Shown in pieces: positions 17,391 to 27,192 of a DNA stretch of 64,000 bases (position 1 is its first letter; each line of letters starts with the position of its first letter). A program made the position numbers and the translations under genes. Origin of the DNA: SIAJ01 sp963773845 (GTDB taxonomy: Bacteria > Planctomycetota > Planctomycetia > Gemmatales > Gemmataceae); assembly GCA_963773845.1 (NCBI GenBank), contig CAVZCU010000009.1:930001-994000 (forward strand). The letters are read 5' to 3'. The notes beneath the pieces were generated by a model that saw only the letters and a list, made by a program, of their open reading frames with translations, did no database searches and had not been told where the DNA came from.

Positions 17391-18394
17391 GAAGCATAGC
17401 GGTTCTCGTCGGAGCGTTGGTTGTAGCCGTAGCGGCGCTGGTCTCCCTGGAGGCGGCCGGCGCCATTCTGTTCGGTTGGACCTTGTTCCTCGGACGTGTG
17501 ATTCCCCAAATCACAACCGACACGCCAAGCCTGGTGTTGGGGGTCGTCGCCGTCGGCCTGTTCGCCGCCGGAGTTCATTGGCTCGGCCGCGCTTGGTGCC
17601 GGAAGAATCTCAGCAATGCTTCGCCGCGACATTGGAGCCTTTGCTCTACGGGCACCGTGGTCTTGGGCGTGGTTGTCCTGTTCGCGGCTGGTATTTCGAT
17701 CGTTGGTATCGTCCATCAGACGGGCTGGCTCCTAGCCGATCGCCAACCACTGCAACAAGAGGGACTTGGGAGGCGTGCCGATCCAGAAGCCAACCTTCGG
17801 ACGATAGGTCTCGGTTTTGACAACTACAGCGATACGTATGGCTGCTTGCCGCCAAGTGGGACCTACTCGAACAATGGCGAGATGCGACACAGTTGGGAAA
17901 CTCACCTCCTGGATTTCATGGGTTACTCGACTGGCGAAATCGACAAGGACCGCGCTTGGAACGATCCGGTGAATGAGCGATATTTCAAGTCTGTTATTCC
18001 TCAATTCATTAACCCCTACTACCGAACACCGCCTTTGACTGACACGCAGGGATTTGGATTAAGCCACTTCGCGGCGAATAACCGAGTGCTCCATGCAAAC
18101 AAATCGATGCGTATCGAGGACATCTCGGACGGGACAGAAAACACGATTCTAGTCGGCGAAGTGAATGGTCGGTTTCAACCGTGGGGACATCCGGTGAATG
18201 CCCGTGATCCAGCTAAGGGAATTAACCGTTCGCCCTCCGGATTCGGTGGGCCACCGGGGTCGGGCGGCGCCCGGTTTCTCGTGGCAGATGGTTCGGTCCG
18301 GTTCGTAAGCGCTCGCGTTAATCCGGAGGTGCTCAAGGCGCTCAGCACACCAGCGAGCGGTGACGACCCGGGAACTGATTGGTCAAGGCGTTGA
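17387..18394 (+). CDS. Membrane protein with DUF1559-like C-terminal domain
   Basis: Of 335 residues, the first ~115 carry three hydrophobic helices (AVLVGALVVAVAALVSLEAAG, LVLGVVAVGLFAAGV, TVVLGVVVLFAAGISIVGIV). The rest resembles the DUF1559 module usually found after a pseudopilin N-terminus: NLRTIGLGFDNYSDTYGCLPPS, SWETHLLDFMGY, a 'DGTENTILVGE' motif and FLVADGSVRFVS near the end. There is no type IV prepilin leader, so this is a membrane-anchored variant. The GTG start overlaps the previous stop (GTGA), indicating coupling with the upstream membrane protein. Confidence 0.7.
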   Translation: MRSIAVLVGALVVAVAALVSLEAAGAILFGWTLFLGRVIPQITTDTPSLVLGVVAVGLFAAGVHWLGRAWCRKNLSNASPRHWSLCSTGTVVLGVVVLFAAGISIVGIVHQTGWLLADRQPLQQEGLGRRADPEANLRTIGLGFDNYSDTYGCLPPSGTYSNNGEMRHSWETHLLDFMGYSTGEIDKDRAWNDPVNERYFKSVIPQFINPYYRTPPLTDTQGFGLSHFAANNRVLHANKSMRIEDISDGTENTILVGEVNGRFQPWGHPVNARDPAKGINRSPSGFGGPPGSGGARFLVADGSVRFVSARVNPEVLKALSTPASGDDPGTDWSRR

Positions 18395-18808
18395 ATCCAA
18401 ACTGCGCGACTCCGGTGATTGTCGAGCTAAATCCTGAGTAGCTTGTCTACTCGATGAATTGGCCTCCGTGGGGCCGGGATGGCCCTTTGCTATACAAAAC
18501 TCATCTCGAGGAAGCCGGCCACTAATTCGACCGAATTCATCGCCATTTTACCGCCGTTGACCCGGCTGGACTGCCCGTGTCTTTTTAGGGGAATCTTCAA
18601 CAACTACTTTCGACCAAAGCGGTTGCGCTACGCGAAGGTCGGGCCGATGGCGCGACCGGCCGGGCAGGAAGGTGGCCAAAGGGGGATGGAGAAATCGGTG
18701 GCCGCCTTGGCCATGTTGGCCATCTTGGCCGCCTTCCTTTTTGCACTCACTCCGCAAACGAGTCATTATTTCGCATCCAATACATCGCGTTGAATGGCCG
18801 GGCACTTC
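18395..18808. other. Convergent intergenic region with GGCC-rich repeat, no gene
   Basis: The stop codons of two convergent genes flank 414 bases in which I see no credible CDS. The section 18660-18745 repeats GTTGGCC/CTTGGCC units (GGCCGCCTTGGCCATG, then TTGGCCATCTTGGCCGCC) preceded by GGTGGCCAAAG on the same strand, so parts can fold back on themselves. Short ORFs there (AMLAILAAFLFAL) appear to be products of this repeat. Confidence 0.5.
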
Positions 18809-19704
18809 CTATTCCTTCAGCCAGTGCAGCACGCTCGACACGAAATAGGTTCCCGCGACGGATGATGGCTGGCTCGGTGCGATTCCGTAGCCGCCATCCG
18901 CGTTCCGGCACCCATGGAGAAACTCCTTCAGCTTGGCCACATCCTTCGGCTGTTCGCCGAGCAAGTGGAACGCCCGCATCACGCGATAAGTCGTCTCGCC
19001 ATCCGATCCCTTCACGCCCGCCTTGCCGAAGCCGCCATCCGGTCGCTGGCCCTTTCGCAACGTCGCGATGATGCTCTTCCGTTGATCGTCCGGCAATTTC
19101 TCGCCGGCCCGTAGGAACGTCGCAACGATACCGCCCGTCTCCCGGGCTTGGCCGTCGCCTTTGCCAAAAGTGCCGTCCGAATTACGCGCCTTCGCGATCT
19201 CGATGAACCAGTCATTGATCTCGGTGGCGAATACTTTGGCGGACTCCATGCCCGCGACCGCCAGCCGGCGTTCTTCAAACGTTTTGGCGTGCATTGCCAG
19301 GTAGCGGTTCGACGGGAGGAAATCGAACTTGTCGATTTGCAACTCCGCCGCCGCCATCATGCCAATCGCGGTGATCGTGGCGTTCGGCATTGTGCCCCGA
19401 TCATCGACAAAGCGCCCGTGGATTTGTCGTAACACGACTCAACGAAGTGAATCGTCTTCTCCCGATTCGGCACGTTCCCCCCAAAATGCTTGATCGCCCG
19501 GACTGCGGCCGTTGTTGCACGAAGAGAGGAGGTGGGCTTGGAATCTGCCTTGGGATCCATCGGCGCGGCGATATAGCCACCGTCCGATTGTTGCAGCGAA
19601 TAGAGGAATTTGAGAGTCTCAGTCTTTTCGTTTGCGGTCTGGGCGAAGAGACCAGTCGGAACAACGAGAACCAGAACAATTGGAATTCGATGCACGGATA
19701 GCAT
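18809..19704 (-). CDS. Secreted prenyltransferase/squalene-oxidase-repeat protein, frameshifted
   Basis: A signal peptide (MLSVHRIPIVLVLVVPTGLFAQT) leads into alpha/alpha-toroid repeats of the terpene-cyclase/prenyltransferase fold: LYSLQQSDGGYIAAP, then after a frame change near 19415 ARNSDGTFGKGDG, KGQRPDGGFGKAG and CRNADGGYGIAPS. The QxxDGGxG-type repeats are structural. No cyclase DXDD motif is visible, so enzymatic activity is doubtful. The two frames join naturally as CYDKSTGA plus FVDDRGTMPNAT. A second secreted member of this fold is encoded at 47418-48413. The function is unknown; a binding or scaffold role outside the cytoplasm is an inference. Confidence 0.75.
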
Positions 19705-19949
19705 TCCAGATGGTGGGCATATGGCTTTCTACGAGGGAAAGACTTTCCTGTCCGCGCATAAGTCAGGCATTGAACCGCCAGCGGGACGGAAGCTCGCGGT
19801 GGCTATTACTTGGTCGATGGTAACACTTTTCGCAGTCGGAACATAGAAATCTGCTGTCTCCATTTGCATCCCGGCCGGAAGTGTTCCAGAATTGAACGAA
19901 CCGCGTTACGGTTATGCGGGTGGAACCGATTATTAGCGTCGGCTCAAAT

Positions 19950-20451
19950 ATGCAGTCGTTTACACAATGGATTTCCGGGCTCACGTCGGTCGATCCGGCG
20001 CTCTGGCTGGCGGCGGGCGCGGGGCTGGTCGTGATTCTCGGCTTCGTGTTATTTGGCCGTGCGAAAACGGTCGAATGGACCAATTGTTTTGCCGTCGGGC
20101 TCGCCTGACTGGGAAGGTCCCTTGCCGAACGTTCGCAACGATGAGCGCCGCAGATCGATTCGCCGTGGCGGGTTGCCAACGCCAATTATCGTCATCGATT
20201 CCAAGGGCGGAAAAAAGGCCAAGGCCTCAGAGGCCTATGTCCTCGACCGATCGACGGGCGGGTTGCGGTTGGCACTGGAGCGGCCGGTTCAGGTCGGCTC
20301 GCTTTTGCTGGCCAAGCCCGGCAACGCGCCGGAGGGATTCCAATGGGTGAAGATCCTGATTCGCAATTGCCGTGAGGTCGGGGACTATTACGAAGTCGGC
20401 TGTCAGTTTGAAACGGATTTGGAACTGAGTCGATTACTCATGTTTGGATGA
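19950..20451 (+). CDS. Membrane-anchored PilZ-domain protein, frameshifted
   Basis: The N-terminus MQSFTQWISGLTSVDPALWLAAGAGLVVILGFVLFGRAK gives one transmembrane helix. Near 20075 the frame changes, and the continuation VLPSGSPDWEG leads to RRSIRRGGLPTPIIVIDSKG, a PilZ-like RxxxR start. It is followed by AYVLDRSTGGLRLALERPVQVGSLL, where the D/NxSxxG motif appears as DRSTGG, and by VGCQFET. PilZ domains commonly bind cyclic di-GMP, so this may be a c-di-GMP receptor at the membrane. The end overlaps the convergent metallophosphoesterase gene by 14 bases. Confidence 0.7.
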
Positions 20452-21289
20452 TTTCCCGCTGCAGCGTGAAGGCCGTGATCTCTGGCCGTACGTTGAATCG
20501 AATCCGGCGGTTATATCCCAATCCGCGATTGATGTAGACGCGTCGGCCGTCGCCGAGGTCAATTTCTCCGGCCGTATAGCGTGGGTTGTCCACGGGTAAA
20601 AACGGCGGTTGGAAGAAGGGCATTTTGCACTGTCCGCCGTGCGTATGCCCGGACAGAATCCAACCCTTATACGGTCCCCAGCCCCGTCGATCCAGAGTGT
20701 CCGGATTGTGCGAGAGCACAAGTGTAGCTCTCTTGGGATCGTAATCGGCCAGCGCTTTCTCTGGAAGAAACTGATCGGCCCAAAGCTCGTCCATTCCGAT
20801 GATCTGCAATCCGGCGACGTCGATCGCTTCGTTGCGGAGGACCTTGATCCCCGTCTCCTCGATTACTGGCACGAGTTCATCGGCGATTGATTTTCTCGCC
20901 CACGTCGGCCCGTAGTCATGATTGCCCAGCGTTGCCATGATTCCCAGTGGTGGTTGGACCAATTGTTCCAAGAGCCGGCCGACCCGGTCGATCACCTCCG
21001 TGCCACGGGCGGTCATGTAATCGCCGGTGATGACAATCAGTTCCGGTTGCAAGTCCGCAACCATCCGAAAGCAATCGAGCAAGTAATCTTCGCCAGTCGG
21101 CCCGACGTGCAAGTCGCTGATTTGAACGAGGGTCTTGCCATCGAGGTCGGCGGGCAAATTCGGAATGGGCAAATCACGACTTTCGACGGTGACGAGGTGA
21201 GGCTCGATTCGGTTGGCATAGACGCCCGTGCCAAGCGCGAGGCCGCCCAGCCCGAGTAAGAACCGCCGGCGAGAGAGGAGTTTGGCCAT
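20438..21289 (-). CDS. Metallophosphoesterase with Tat-like signal
   Basis: This 283-residue protein starts MAKLLSRRRFLLGLGGLALG, a twin-arginine-type export signal. The calcineurin-like phosphoesterase motifs are in order: QISDLHVG, VITGDYM, LGNHDYG, LSHNPD and LSGHTHGGQ. These ligands bind a dinuclear metal centre. The family resembles YkuE/YaeI-type enzymes, some of which hydrolyse UDP-diacylglucosamine or other phosphodiesters; the substrate here is not predictable. It probably acts folded in the periplasm. It ends convergently on the PilZ gene. Confidence 0.88.
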   Translation of the reverse strand: MAKLLSRRRFLLGLGGLALGTGVYANRIEPHLVTVESRDLPIPNLPADLDGKTLVQISDLHVGPTGEDYLLDCFRMVADLQPELIVITGDYMTARGTEVIDRVGRLLEQLVQPPLGIMATLGNHDYGPTWARKSIADELVPVIEETGIKVLRNEAIDVAGLQIIGMDELWADQFLPEKALADYDPKRATLVLSHNPDTLDRRGWGPYKGWILSGHTHGGQCKMPFFQPPFLPVDNPRYTAGEIDLGDGRRVYINRGLGYNRRIRFNVRPEITAFTLQREIIQT

Positions 21290-21348
21290 CGCGATACCCT
21301 CCGGATGGCCGAGATTACCGCAGAGAGGCGATTTCGTCGAGGCAGGGT

Positions 21349-21591
21349 CTATTCGCCGACATAAGGGAGCAGACCCATGAATCGGGCCCGCTTGACGGCG
21401 GCGCTGAGCGCCCGCTGGTAGGTGGCGCAGGTGCCGCTGCGCTTGCGGCTAAAGAGCTTGCCCTGGCCGCTGCACATTTTCTTGAGATTGGCAACGTCCT
21501 TGAAATCGACAAACGCCGGCCGCGGGCAGCCTTCCTTGGTGCAAAAACGGCAGCGGTTCTTCTTATTTCGGCCCAACTTCTTGCGCATCAT
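21349..21591 (-). CDS. rpsR: 30S ribosomal protein S18
   Basis: This small basic protein has the S18 signature FVDFKDVANLKKMCSGQGKLFSRKRSGTCATYQRALSAAVKRARFMGLLPY. It binds 16S rRNA with S6 in the platform of the small subunit. The N-terminus (MMRKKLGRNKKNRCRFCTKEGCPRP) contains two CxxC-like pairs, CRFC and later cysteines, as in zinc-binding C+ forms of S18. It is not beside rpsF or rplI, which often accompany it. The ATG at 21591 follows GGAG at a somewhat long spacing; the frame continues upstream without S18 similarity. Confidence 0.92.
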   Translation of the reverse strand: MMRKKLGRNKKNRCRFCTKEGCPRPAFVDFKDVANLKKMCSGQGKLFSRKRSGTCATYQRALSAAVKRARFMGLLPYVGE

Positions 21592-21682
21592 TGCCGCAGG
21601 TACTCCGATAGCTAGATAGTTTGATGAACGGTATACGGTAGGGGCGTGGCCCAGCGGCGGCAAGCATACTTGATCAAAATCC

Positions 21683-21749
21683 CGTGAAGCCGCGACGCGT
21701 CAGCGGAGCGCGAAGGTTTCACGCTCCGCTGACGCGTCACGGCTTCACG
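21683..21749. repeat. 28-bp inverted repeat overlapping the ileS stop
   Basis: CGTGAAGCCGCGACGCGTCA... (21683-21710) pairs with 21722-21749 with a single mismatch and a short loop. The ileS stop codon (21745-21747) lies in the right arm. The end sequence GTGAAGCCGCGACGCG is shared with the hairpin at 61620-61730. Confidence 0.9.
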
Positions 21750-24700
21750 AGACCTTCTTGAGCGAAATCCGTATCGGTTGTCCTTCGATCTTCACTTCCA
21801 CCACGTCACCGACCGGCTTGTCGCTGCGGCAAACTGTCAACGTTTCGGCCGCAATATGATCTCGATGCGCGGCGATGGCGGATCGCAATTTCTCCGACTC
21901 GGTCTCGAGATGCAAAGTCGATCCGATCTTGCATTTCCAGCCCGCTGTTTTTGCGGTGCTCCTGCACCTGGCGAATGATGTCACGGGCCAGCCCTTCCTT
22001 AGCCAACTCGTCGGTCACGCGAGCGTCAACAGCCACTTGGCTGCCTCGATCGGCGACGCCGGCCCAGCCCTCCGCGGCGCGAAACTCGATGGGCAGATCG
22101 CCGGCGTCGAGCATTACGCCGACGATCTCAACCGGCCCGCTCTTCAGCTTCTCGGCGAGTGCCAACGGATCGGCGCTGGCCAGAAACACTTCCGCGTCCT
22201 TCAGTTTGTCCCTCAGTTTCGCCGCAGCCGTTTTCTTGTTGAGGCGGATTGTGGCAGCCAACAGAGGCTCCTTGCCGGTGTGCAATGAAGCGCGCTTCAC
22301 GTTCAGCTCTTCCCGAAGCTGATCGGGGAACCGTTCAATGGCTCGCCGAACTGATTCCTCGTCGGTTTGCACCCGAAACGCCGCCAGCGGCTGGCGGAAT
22401 TTGATCTTAGCTACATTGCGGGCCGCCCCGCCGAGCGATACAAGCGTCAGCAGCGCATCCATGTCCTTTGATAACTCTTCGTCGACAAGCCGGGCGTCCG
22501 GTTCCGGATAGTCACACAAATGCACACTCTCCGGATCGTTCGCTGTTCGCAAATTCTGCCACATCACTTCCGATAGAAACGGAATCACCGGCGCGAATAG
22601 CTTGCAGAGCGTCGTCATCACCGTGTAAAGAGTGTGATGCGCGGCCCACTTGTCGTGCAAGCCGGCATCGTCCAGTTCAGACACCGTGCTTTGAAAACGC
22701 GGCCGATTTCGGCGAATGTACCAGTTGCTGAGCCGGTCATCGACGAAGCGTTCCGCTTCCAGGCAGAAGGCCATCACGTTGTAACTTTCGAACGCCTGCC
22801 GGGCCGTCGAAATGAGTCCCTGCAAATCGGACAGAATCCAGCGATCGATATCCTGCCCAACCGCCGCTTGCGGCGTAGCGGGATCAAACCCATCCAGCCG
22901 GGCATAATTCACGAAGAACGAGTAGCAGTTCCAAAGCTTGATGATGAACCGGCCACGGACTTCATCCGCCGGCTCCGGCCCGAAGAGCAGGTTCGCCGCC
23001 GGGTTGTGCCGGCAGTAGAGCCAGCGCATGACATCGGCGCCGATCGGCTTGTAGCGGGCGAAAACGCGCTTGATCGGCTTGCCCTTCACTTCGATTCGCT
23101 CTTCGCGGACGGAAAGATAGTGCTTGGGCAACTCCGCCAGAGCGACCTTCGCGTCCTGATTCGGCTCGATGTCGTGGAATAACTCGTAGCCTTCGTTCCC
23201 CTCTTCGCCCGCGGCCCGGCTGAACTCGATCGCGTTGCCGTCGCTCTTGTGCATCGGCTTGCCGAACTGATCCATGACCGTCGCGAAGCCGAGCAGCGTT
23301 TTGAACGGCTCCTTGCCGTCGGCCATCATCGTGCTCATCGCCAGGAGGGCGTAGAACCAGTTGCGGAACTGGCCGGGGAAGCTCTCGGTGATGAAGTCGG
23401 CCGGGTACCATTTCTGCCAGTACTCGCGGTCGGTGTTGTACTTCATCGTGCTGAAGGCCACGATGCCGGCGTCGAGCCACGGGTTGCCGACGTCCGGGAT
23501 GCGCGACATCAAGTTGCCGGTCTTCGGATTGCGAATCTTCACCTTGTCCACCCACGGCCGGTGCGGCGTGTGTCCCTCGAACTCCGGCCAGCCTTCGACG
23601 GCTCGCTGCTTCAGTTCCTCGCGCGAGCCGATCACTTCGAACTGCGTCGGGTCCTTCTCGTCCACCCAGATCGGCAGCGACAGGCCCCAGTAGCGCTTCT
23701 TCGAGATCATCCAGTCGCCCATGTTCTTGAGCCAGTCCAGCTCGCGGGCCTGGCCGTTGAGCGACTCCGGCAGGAACGTCACCTTCTTGACCACCTCCAT
23801 GATCTCGCCGCGGAACCTGCTCACTTCCCCATGTTGATGAACCACTCGTCGACCAGGCGGTAGAGCAGCTCCGTCTTGCACCGCCAGCAGTGCGGATAGC
23901 GGTGCACGTAGCGCTCGGTCGCGAACAGGCGATCCTTTCGCTTCAGGTGCTCGAAGATCGCTTCCGCGGTGGCCGGGTCGGCGGCGTTCTTGCCGGTCAA
24001 GTCGCCGAAGCCGTCGATGGAAATTGCCCGACGTCGTCGATGCGGGGCGACCGGCGGCAGGCCGTTCTCCTTGCCCCAGACGAAGTCGATCGCACCGCAG
24101 CCCGGGGCGGTGTGGACGATGCCGGTGCCTTCGGTCTCGGTGACATCCTCGCCGCCGGAGATGACGCGATGCGACTCGGCGGCGCGTCTTGGCCGGCGCA
24201 CCAGCCGCGCCTGCTGCGACGACCTTGGCAACGTCTTCCGGAAAGCCGTACTTGTGCTGCTGGGCCGGCAGGTCGTCGAACGGGCCGACGTACTCCCAGC
24301 CGAGCATGTCGGCGCCCTTGACCTCGCCGACGATCTCGTAGCCTTCCTTGCCGGCCTTCGACTTGAAGATGCTGCTCGATGGTGTTGAGGTGCGGCACGC
24401 CGTCGAGCCATTCGCGGCGTGATCGCTTTCCTCCGGCTCGCTGACGCTCGCCGGCTCGCTCTTCGTCACCGCCCGATTCCATGCGGTTCTGCTTGAACAC
24501 GCCCTTCGCGACGTAGTAGACCTCGCCCTTCAGCTTCACCTTGAGGTAAGTCAGCTCCGGATTGACCGCCGCGCCGACGTTGCTGGTCAGCGTCCACGGC
24601 GTCGTCGTCCAGACGAGCAGGTTCTCGCCGGGCCGGTCCTTGAGCGGCAACTTCACGAACACGGACGGTGCTCGACGAGCTTGTAGCCCTCCTTCATCTC

Positions 24701-25340
24701 CATTTCGGAGATGCCGACGCCGCAGCGGCCGCACCACGGCATCGAGTCGTAGCCGCGATAGATCAGTCCGCGGTCGTGGCACTTCTTGAGGAAGCTCCAG
24801 ATCGTGTAGTTGTTCTCCTCGGACATCGTGAAGTACGACTGCCGCTCGTCGGGCGGCTTGGCCCAGTCTTCGTCGGTGCGGTCCCAGTTCATCCAGAAGC
24901 CGAGGCGGATCGACTGTTCGGTCTGCACGCGGGCGAACTTGTTCACGCGGTCCTTGCACGCCTGCACGAACCGGTCGACGCTGGCTTCCACGTTGCCGGG
25001 CACGAGGTTCTCGATGTCGCGCTTGTTGTTGAGCTTGAGTTCCTTCTCGACTTCGACTTCGACCCACAGCCCCTGGCAGTCGAACCCCTGCTGGTAGCGG
25101 AGTTCGTGGCCGGTCATGGCGAAGTAGCGGTTGTAGGCGTCCTTGTACGTGCGGCCCCAGGCGTGGTGAACGCCCATCGGGTTGTTCGCGGTGATCGGGC
25201 CGTCGAGGAACGACCAGCGCGGCTTGCCCGCGATTCTTGGCCTTCAGCTTCTCGAACGCCTGGATGCGGTCCCAGAGTTCGAGCATCCGGCGTTCGAGGG
25301 CGGGGAAATCGACTTGCGGTTCAACCTTCTCAAACGGCAT
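21745..25340 (-). CDS. ileS: Isoleucyl-tRNA synthetase, several frameshifts
   Basis: This class I synthetase charges tRNA-Ile, and its ~1200-residue span equals one enzyme. The N-terminus is FEKVEPQVDFPALERRMLELWDRI from the ATG at 25340. The HIGH-equivalent is NPMGVHHAWGRTYKD and the KMSKS-equivalent is PMHKSDGNAIEF. The editing domain includes LLVWTTTPWTLTSNVGAAV and GTGIVHTAPGCG. The anticodon-binding C-terminal region follows (NWYIRRNRPRFQ, IKFRQPLAAFRV) and ends VEVKIEGQPIRISLKKVS. Reading frame changes are needed near 25230, 24670, 24470, 24370, 24190, 24020, 23835 and 21950. All pieces are conserved, so this is almost certainly one functional gene hit by sequence errors. Confidence 0.9.
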
Positions 25341-25381
25341 TGCGCACAACCTCGCGGGGAAATGGTCAGTTTATGAAGGCT

Positions 25382-25459
25382 AATAGGCGAGCGGAACGGC
25401 GTGAGCCGCCCGATGCTGTGGTCGTCATCGGGCGGCTCACGCCGCTCCGCTCGCCTATT
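25382..25459. repeat. 34-bp inverted repeat upstream of ileS
   Basis: AATAGGCGAGCGGAACGGCG... (25382-25415) pairs with 25426-25459 with one mismatch and a 10-base loop. The right arm contains the stop codon of the membrane-protein gene (25455-25457). Confidence 0.92.
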
Positions 25460-27077
25460 GTTCGATCAGAGTGATTCGTCCCGACGGATCGTTGCCCGGT
25501 TCGATGTGATACACCCGCCGCCGGACCGGCGGGCCCCACTCGATCACAGCCAATTTGCCACGCCAATTGGGTCCAAGTGCTTGGACCAGATCTTCGACCC
25601 CAGGGTGATCCGCCATGCCGGGATAATCCGACGGCGAAGCGCCGCTGAATCCATTCATCACGGGGACATTCGCCCACATCCCCGCCCACATGGCGGTGAT
25701 CTGATGGCGATAATCCGGCATCGACCCATCATCGACGACATAGCCAGCATCGACGCCGTTCAACTGCGCAGTCAGCGACTTCGCCGGGTCTAAGAACGCT
25801 TCTTGTTTGTTGAAGTGATCCGGGAAGGGACGAATTTGTTCCACGATCATGAGGACGGCAAGCATTGCAAAAGCCGCGGACCGCACGCCCGGTCGAGCGA
25901 CGCGCTCCGTCAGAAATGCCTGCACGCCGACTAGCCCGCCGATCAGTCCAAACATGTAAGCAACGAATGCTATTCGGCCGATGGCGCGGAACGCATTGGC
26001 GCCGGGGACAATCTGGTGAATCAGGTACCAGAGTGAGACATCTCCTCCCCAGCGTGTGACCGACAACATCAATGTCAACATCGTGCCGAGGCAAGCGATC
26101 ACCATGCCCCGATGGGCAAACTGTCGTCGCCACGCATACCAGCCCGCCACAAGAACAACCCCATAAGTTGCAAAGCCTTGAAACAGCATCTTCTCCGCGA
26201 AGTCGTCCACGAAACGTGGCGTCAGATGATCGGACCAAAGACTACCCGGCGCCGCGACGAACCAGCCATCGATGTACGGTCCATAGGTCGCAGCTTCCCA
26301 GTACGTTCTCGGGCGGGGTGTGCCCCGGTAGAAATTCCGCGCATAGGCGCCGACGACCAGTGCCGCCACGAGAACCGGCAAGATGGTCGCCACAGGCCGG
26401 CGTCGCACGAATGCCCGAATGCGGGCCCAACTACCAGCATCGAAAAACAGTCCCCAGCAAGCGAAAATCGACAGGCCAAAGCCCAGAAACCAACCCAGGT
26501 GCAGACTGGCGAACACTTGCAATACGCCGAGGGAAACGAGCAAGATCCATCGCCGGACGGTCGGCTCGCGAAGAAACGCCCATGCATACCAGACCGCGAA
26601 AGGCGAAAAGTACTGCGGCATCAACTGTTCGTGCGTCAGGTGATCAATGCGGATCAGACCGAAGGCAAACACATAGGCGCCCGCGGCCGTGAGAACGGTG
26701 TGAACTCCGAACCATCGCAATACGATGGCCATCGCAATGAAATTGAACGTGTAGGTCAGGATGACCCAAACCTGGCAGGCGACCAACTCGGAGCAGCCGA
26801 TCGCCCGAAGAAGCCAGTACAACGGCGCGGTGCCAACGAGCGTTTCGGAATACGTGAACGTGAAGGGTGTCGGGTAGAAGTAGCCGGGCGACCAGAACGA
26901 GAATGGGTAGCCGCTGTCGAATGCCCAGCGATACGTGTGTTCCAGGAACAGATTGTTCAGAAGCACATCGCCGGCCTCCGGCTGCATTTGCGCGAAGCCG
27001 CTCAGGAGCGTCGGGTAGAACGTTAGAAAGAGTCCGCCGATGCAGACGAATGTGAGAAAGACTAATCGAGTGGTCAT
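25455..27077 (-). CDS. Large polytopic membrane protein, unknown
   Basis: This 540-residue protein has about 11-12 hydrophobic segments, starting MTTRLVFLTFVCIGGLFLTFYPTLLSGF. Features such as the periplasmic loop after helix 1 (GDVLLNNLFLEHTYRW), HEQLMPQYFSPFAVWYAW and the soluble C-terminal tail resemble GT-C type glycosyltransferase or YfhO-like membrane proteins, but no diagnostic acidic DE or DD motif is obvious. I treat it as a candidate lipid-linked-sugar enzyme with low certainty. It lies upstream of ileS on the same strand, separated by a hairpin that contains its stop codon. Confidence 0.65.
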   Translation of the reverse strand: MTTRLVFLTFVCIGGLFLTFYPTLLSGFAQMQPEAGDVLLNNLFLEHTYRWAFDSGYPFSFWSPGYFYPTPFTFTYSETLVGTAPLYWLLRAIGCSELVACQVWVILTYTFNFIAMAIVLRWFGVHTVLTAAGAYVFAFGLIRIDHLTHEQLMPQYFSPFAVWYAWAFLREPTVRRWILLVSLGVLQVFASLHLGWFLGFGLSIFACWGLFFDAGSWARIRAFVRRRPVATILPVLVAALVVGAYARNFYRGTPRPRTYWEAATYGPYIDGWFVAAPGSLWSDHLTPRFVDDFAEKMLFQGFATYGVVLVAGWYAWRRQFAHRGMVIACLGTMLTLMLSVTRWGGDVSLWYLIHQIVPGANAFRAIGRIAFVAYMFGLIGGLVGVQAFLTERVARPGVRSAAFAMLAVLMIVEQIRPFPDHFNKQEAFLDPAKSLTAQLNGVDAGYVVDDGSMPDYRHQITAMWAGMWANVPVMNGFSGASPSDYPGMADHPGVEDLVQALGPNWRGKLAVIEWGPPVRRRVYHIEPGNDPSGRITLIEQ

Positions 27078-27105
27078 GTGTTCGTGCAGTCAGCGATGGG
27101 CGGTC

Positions 27106-27172
27106 AGCGGTCAGCATAGGACCTATGCGACTTATCGGACGTATAGGTCCCATAGGTCCTATGCTGACCGCT
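27106..27172. repeat. Perfect 22-bp inverted repeat, CATAGGTCCTATG family
   Basis: AGCGGTCAGCATAGGACCTATG (27106-27127) pairs exactly with 27151-27172. The inner CATAGGACCTATG unit is itself nearly palindromic and recurs at 53653-53683, with a degenerate relative near 48434-48470. It lies between two divergent genes, so it cannot be a shared 3' terminator. Confidence 0.9.
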
Positions 27173-27192
27173 AATAGGCTTTGCGAAGGACG

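Noticed and set aside
18479..18793. 104-aa frame with hydrophobic end AMLAILAAFLFAL
   Set aside because: The hydrophobic part is produced by GGCCATCTTGGCC repeats, there is no ribosome site, and it lies in a convergent gap.
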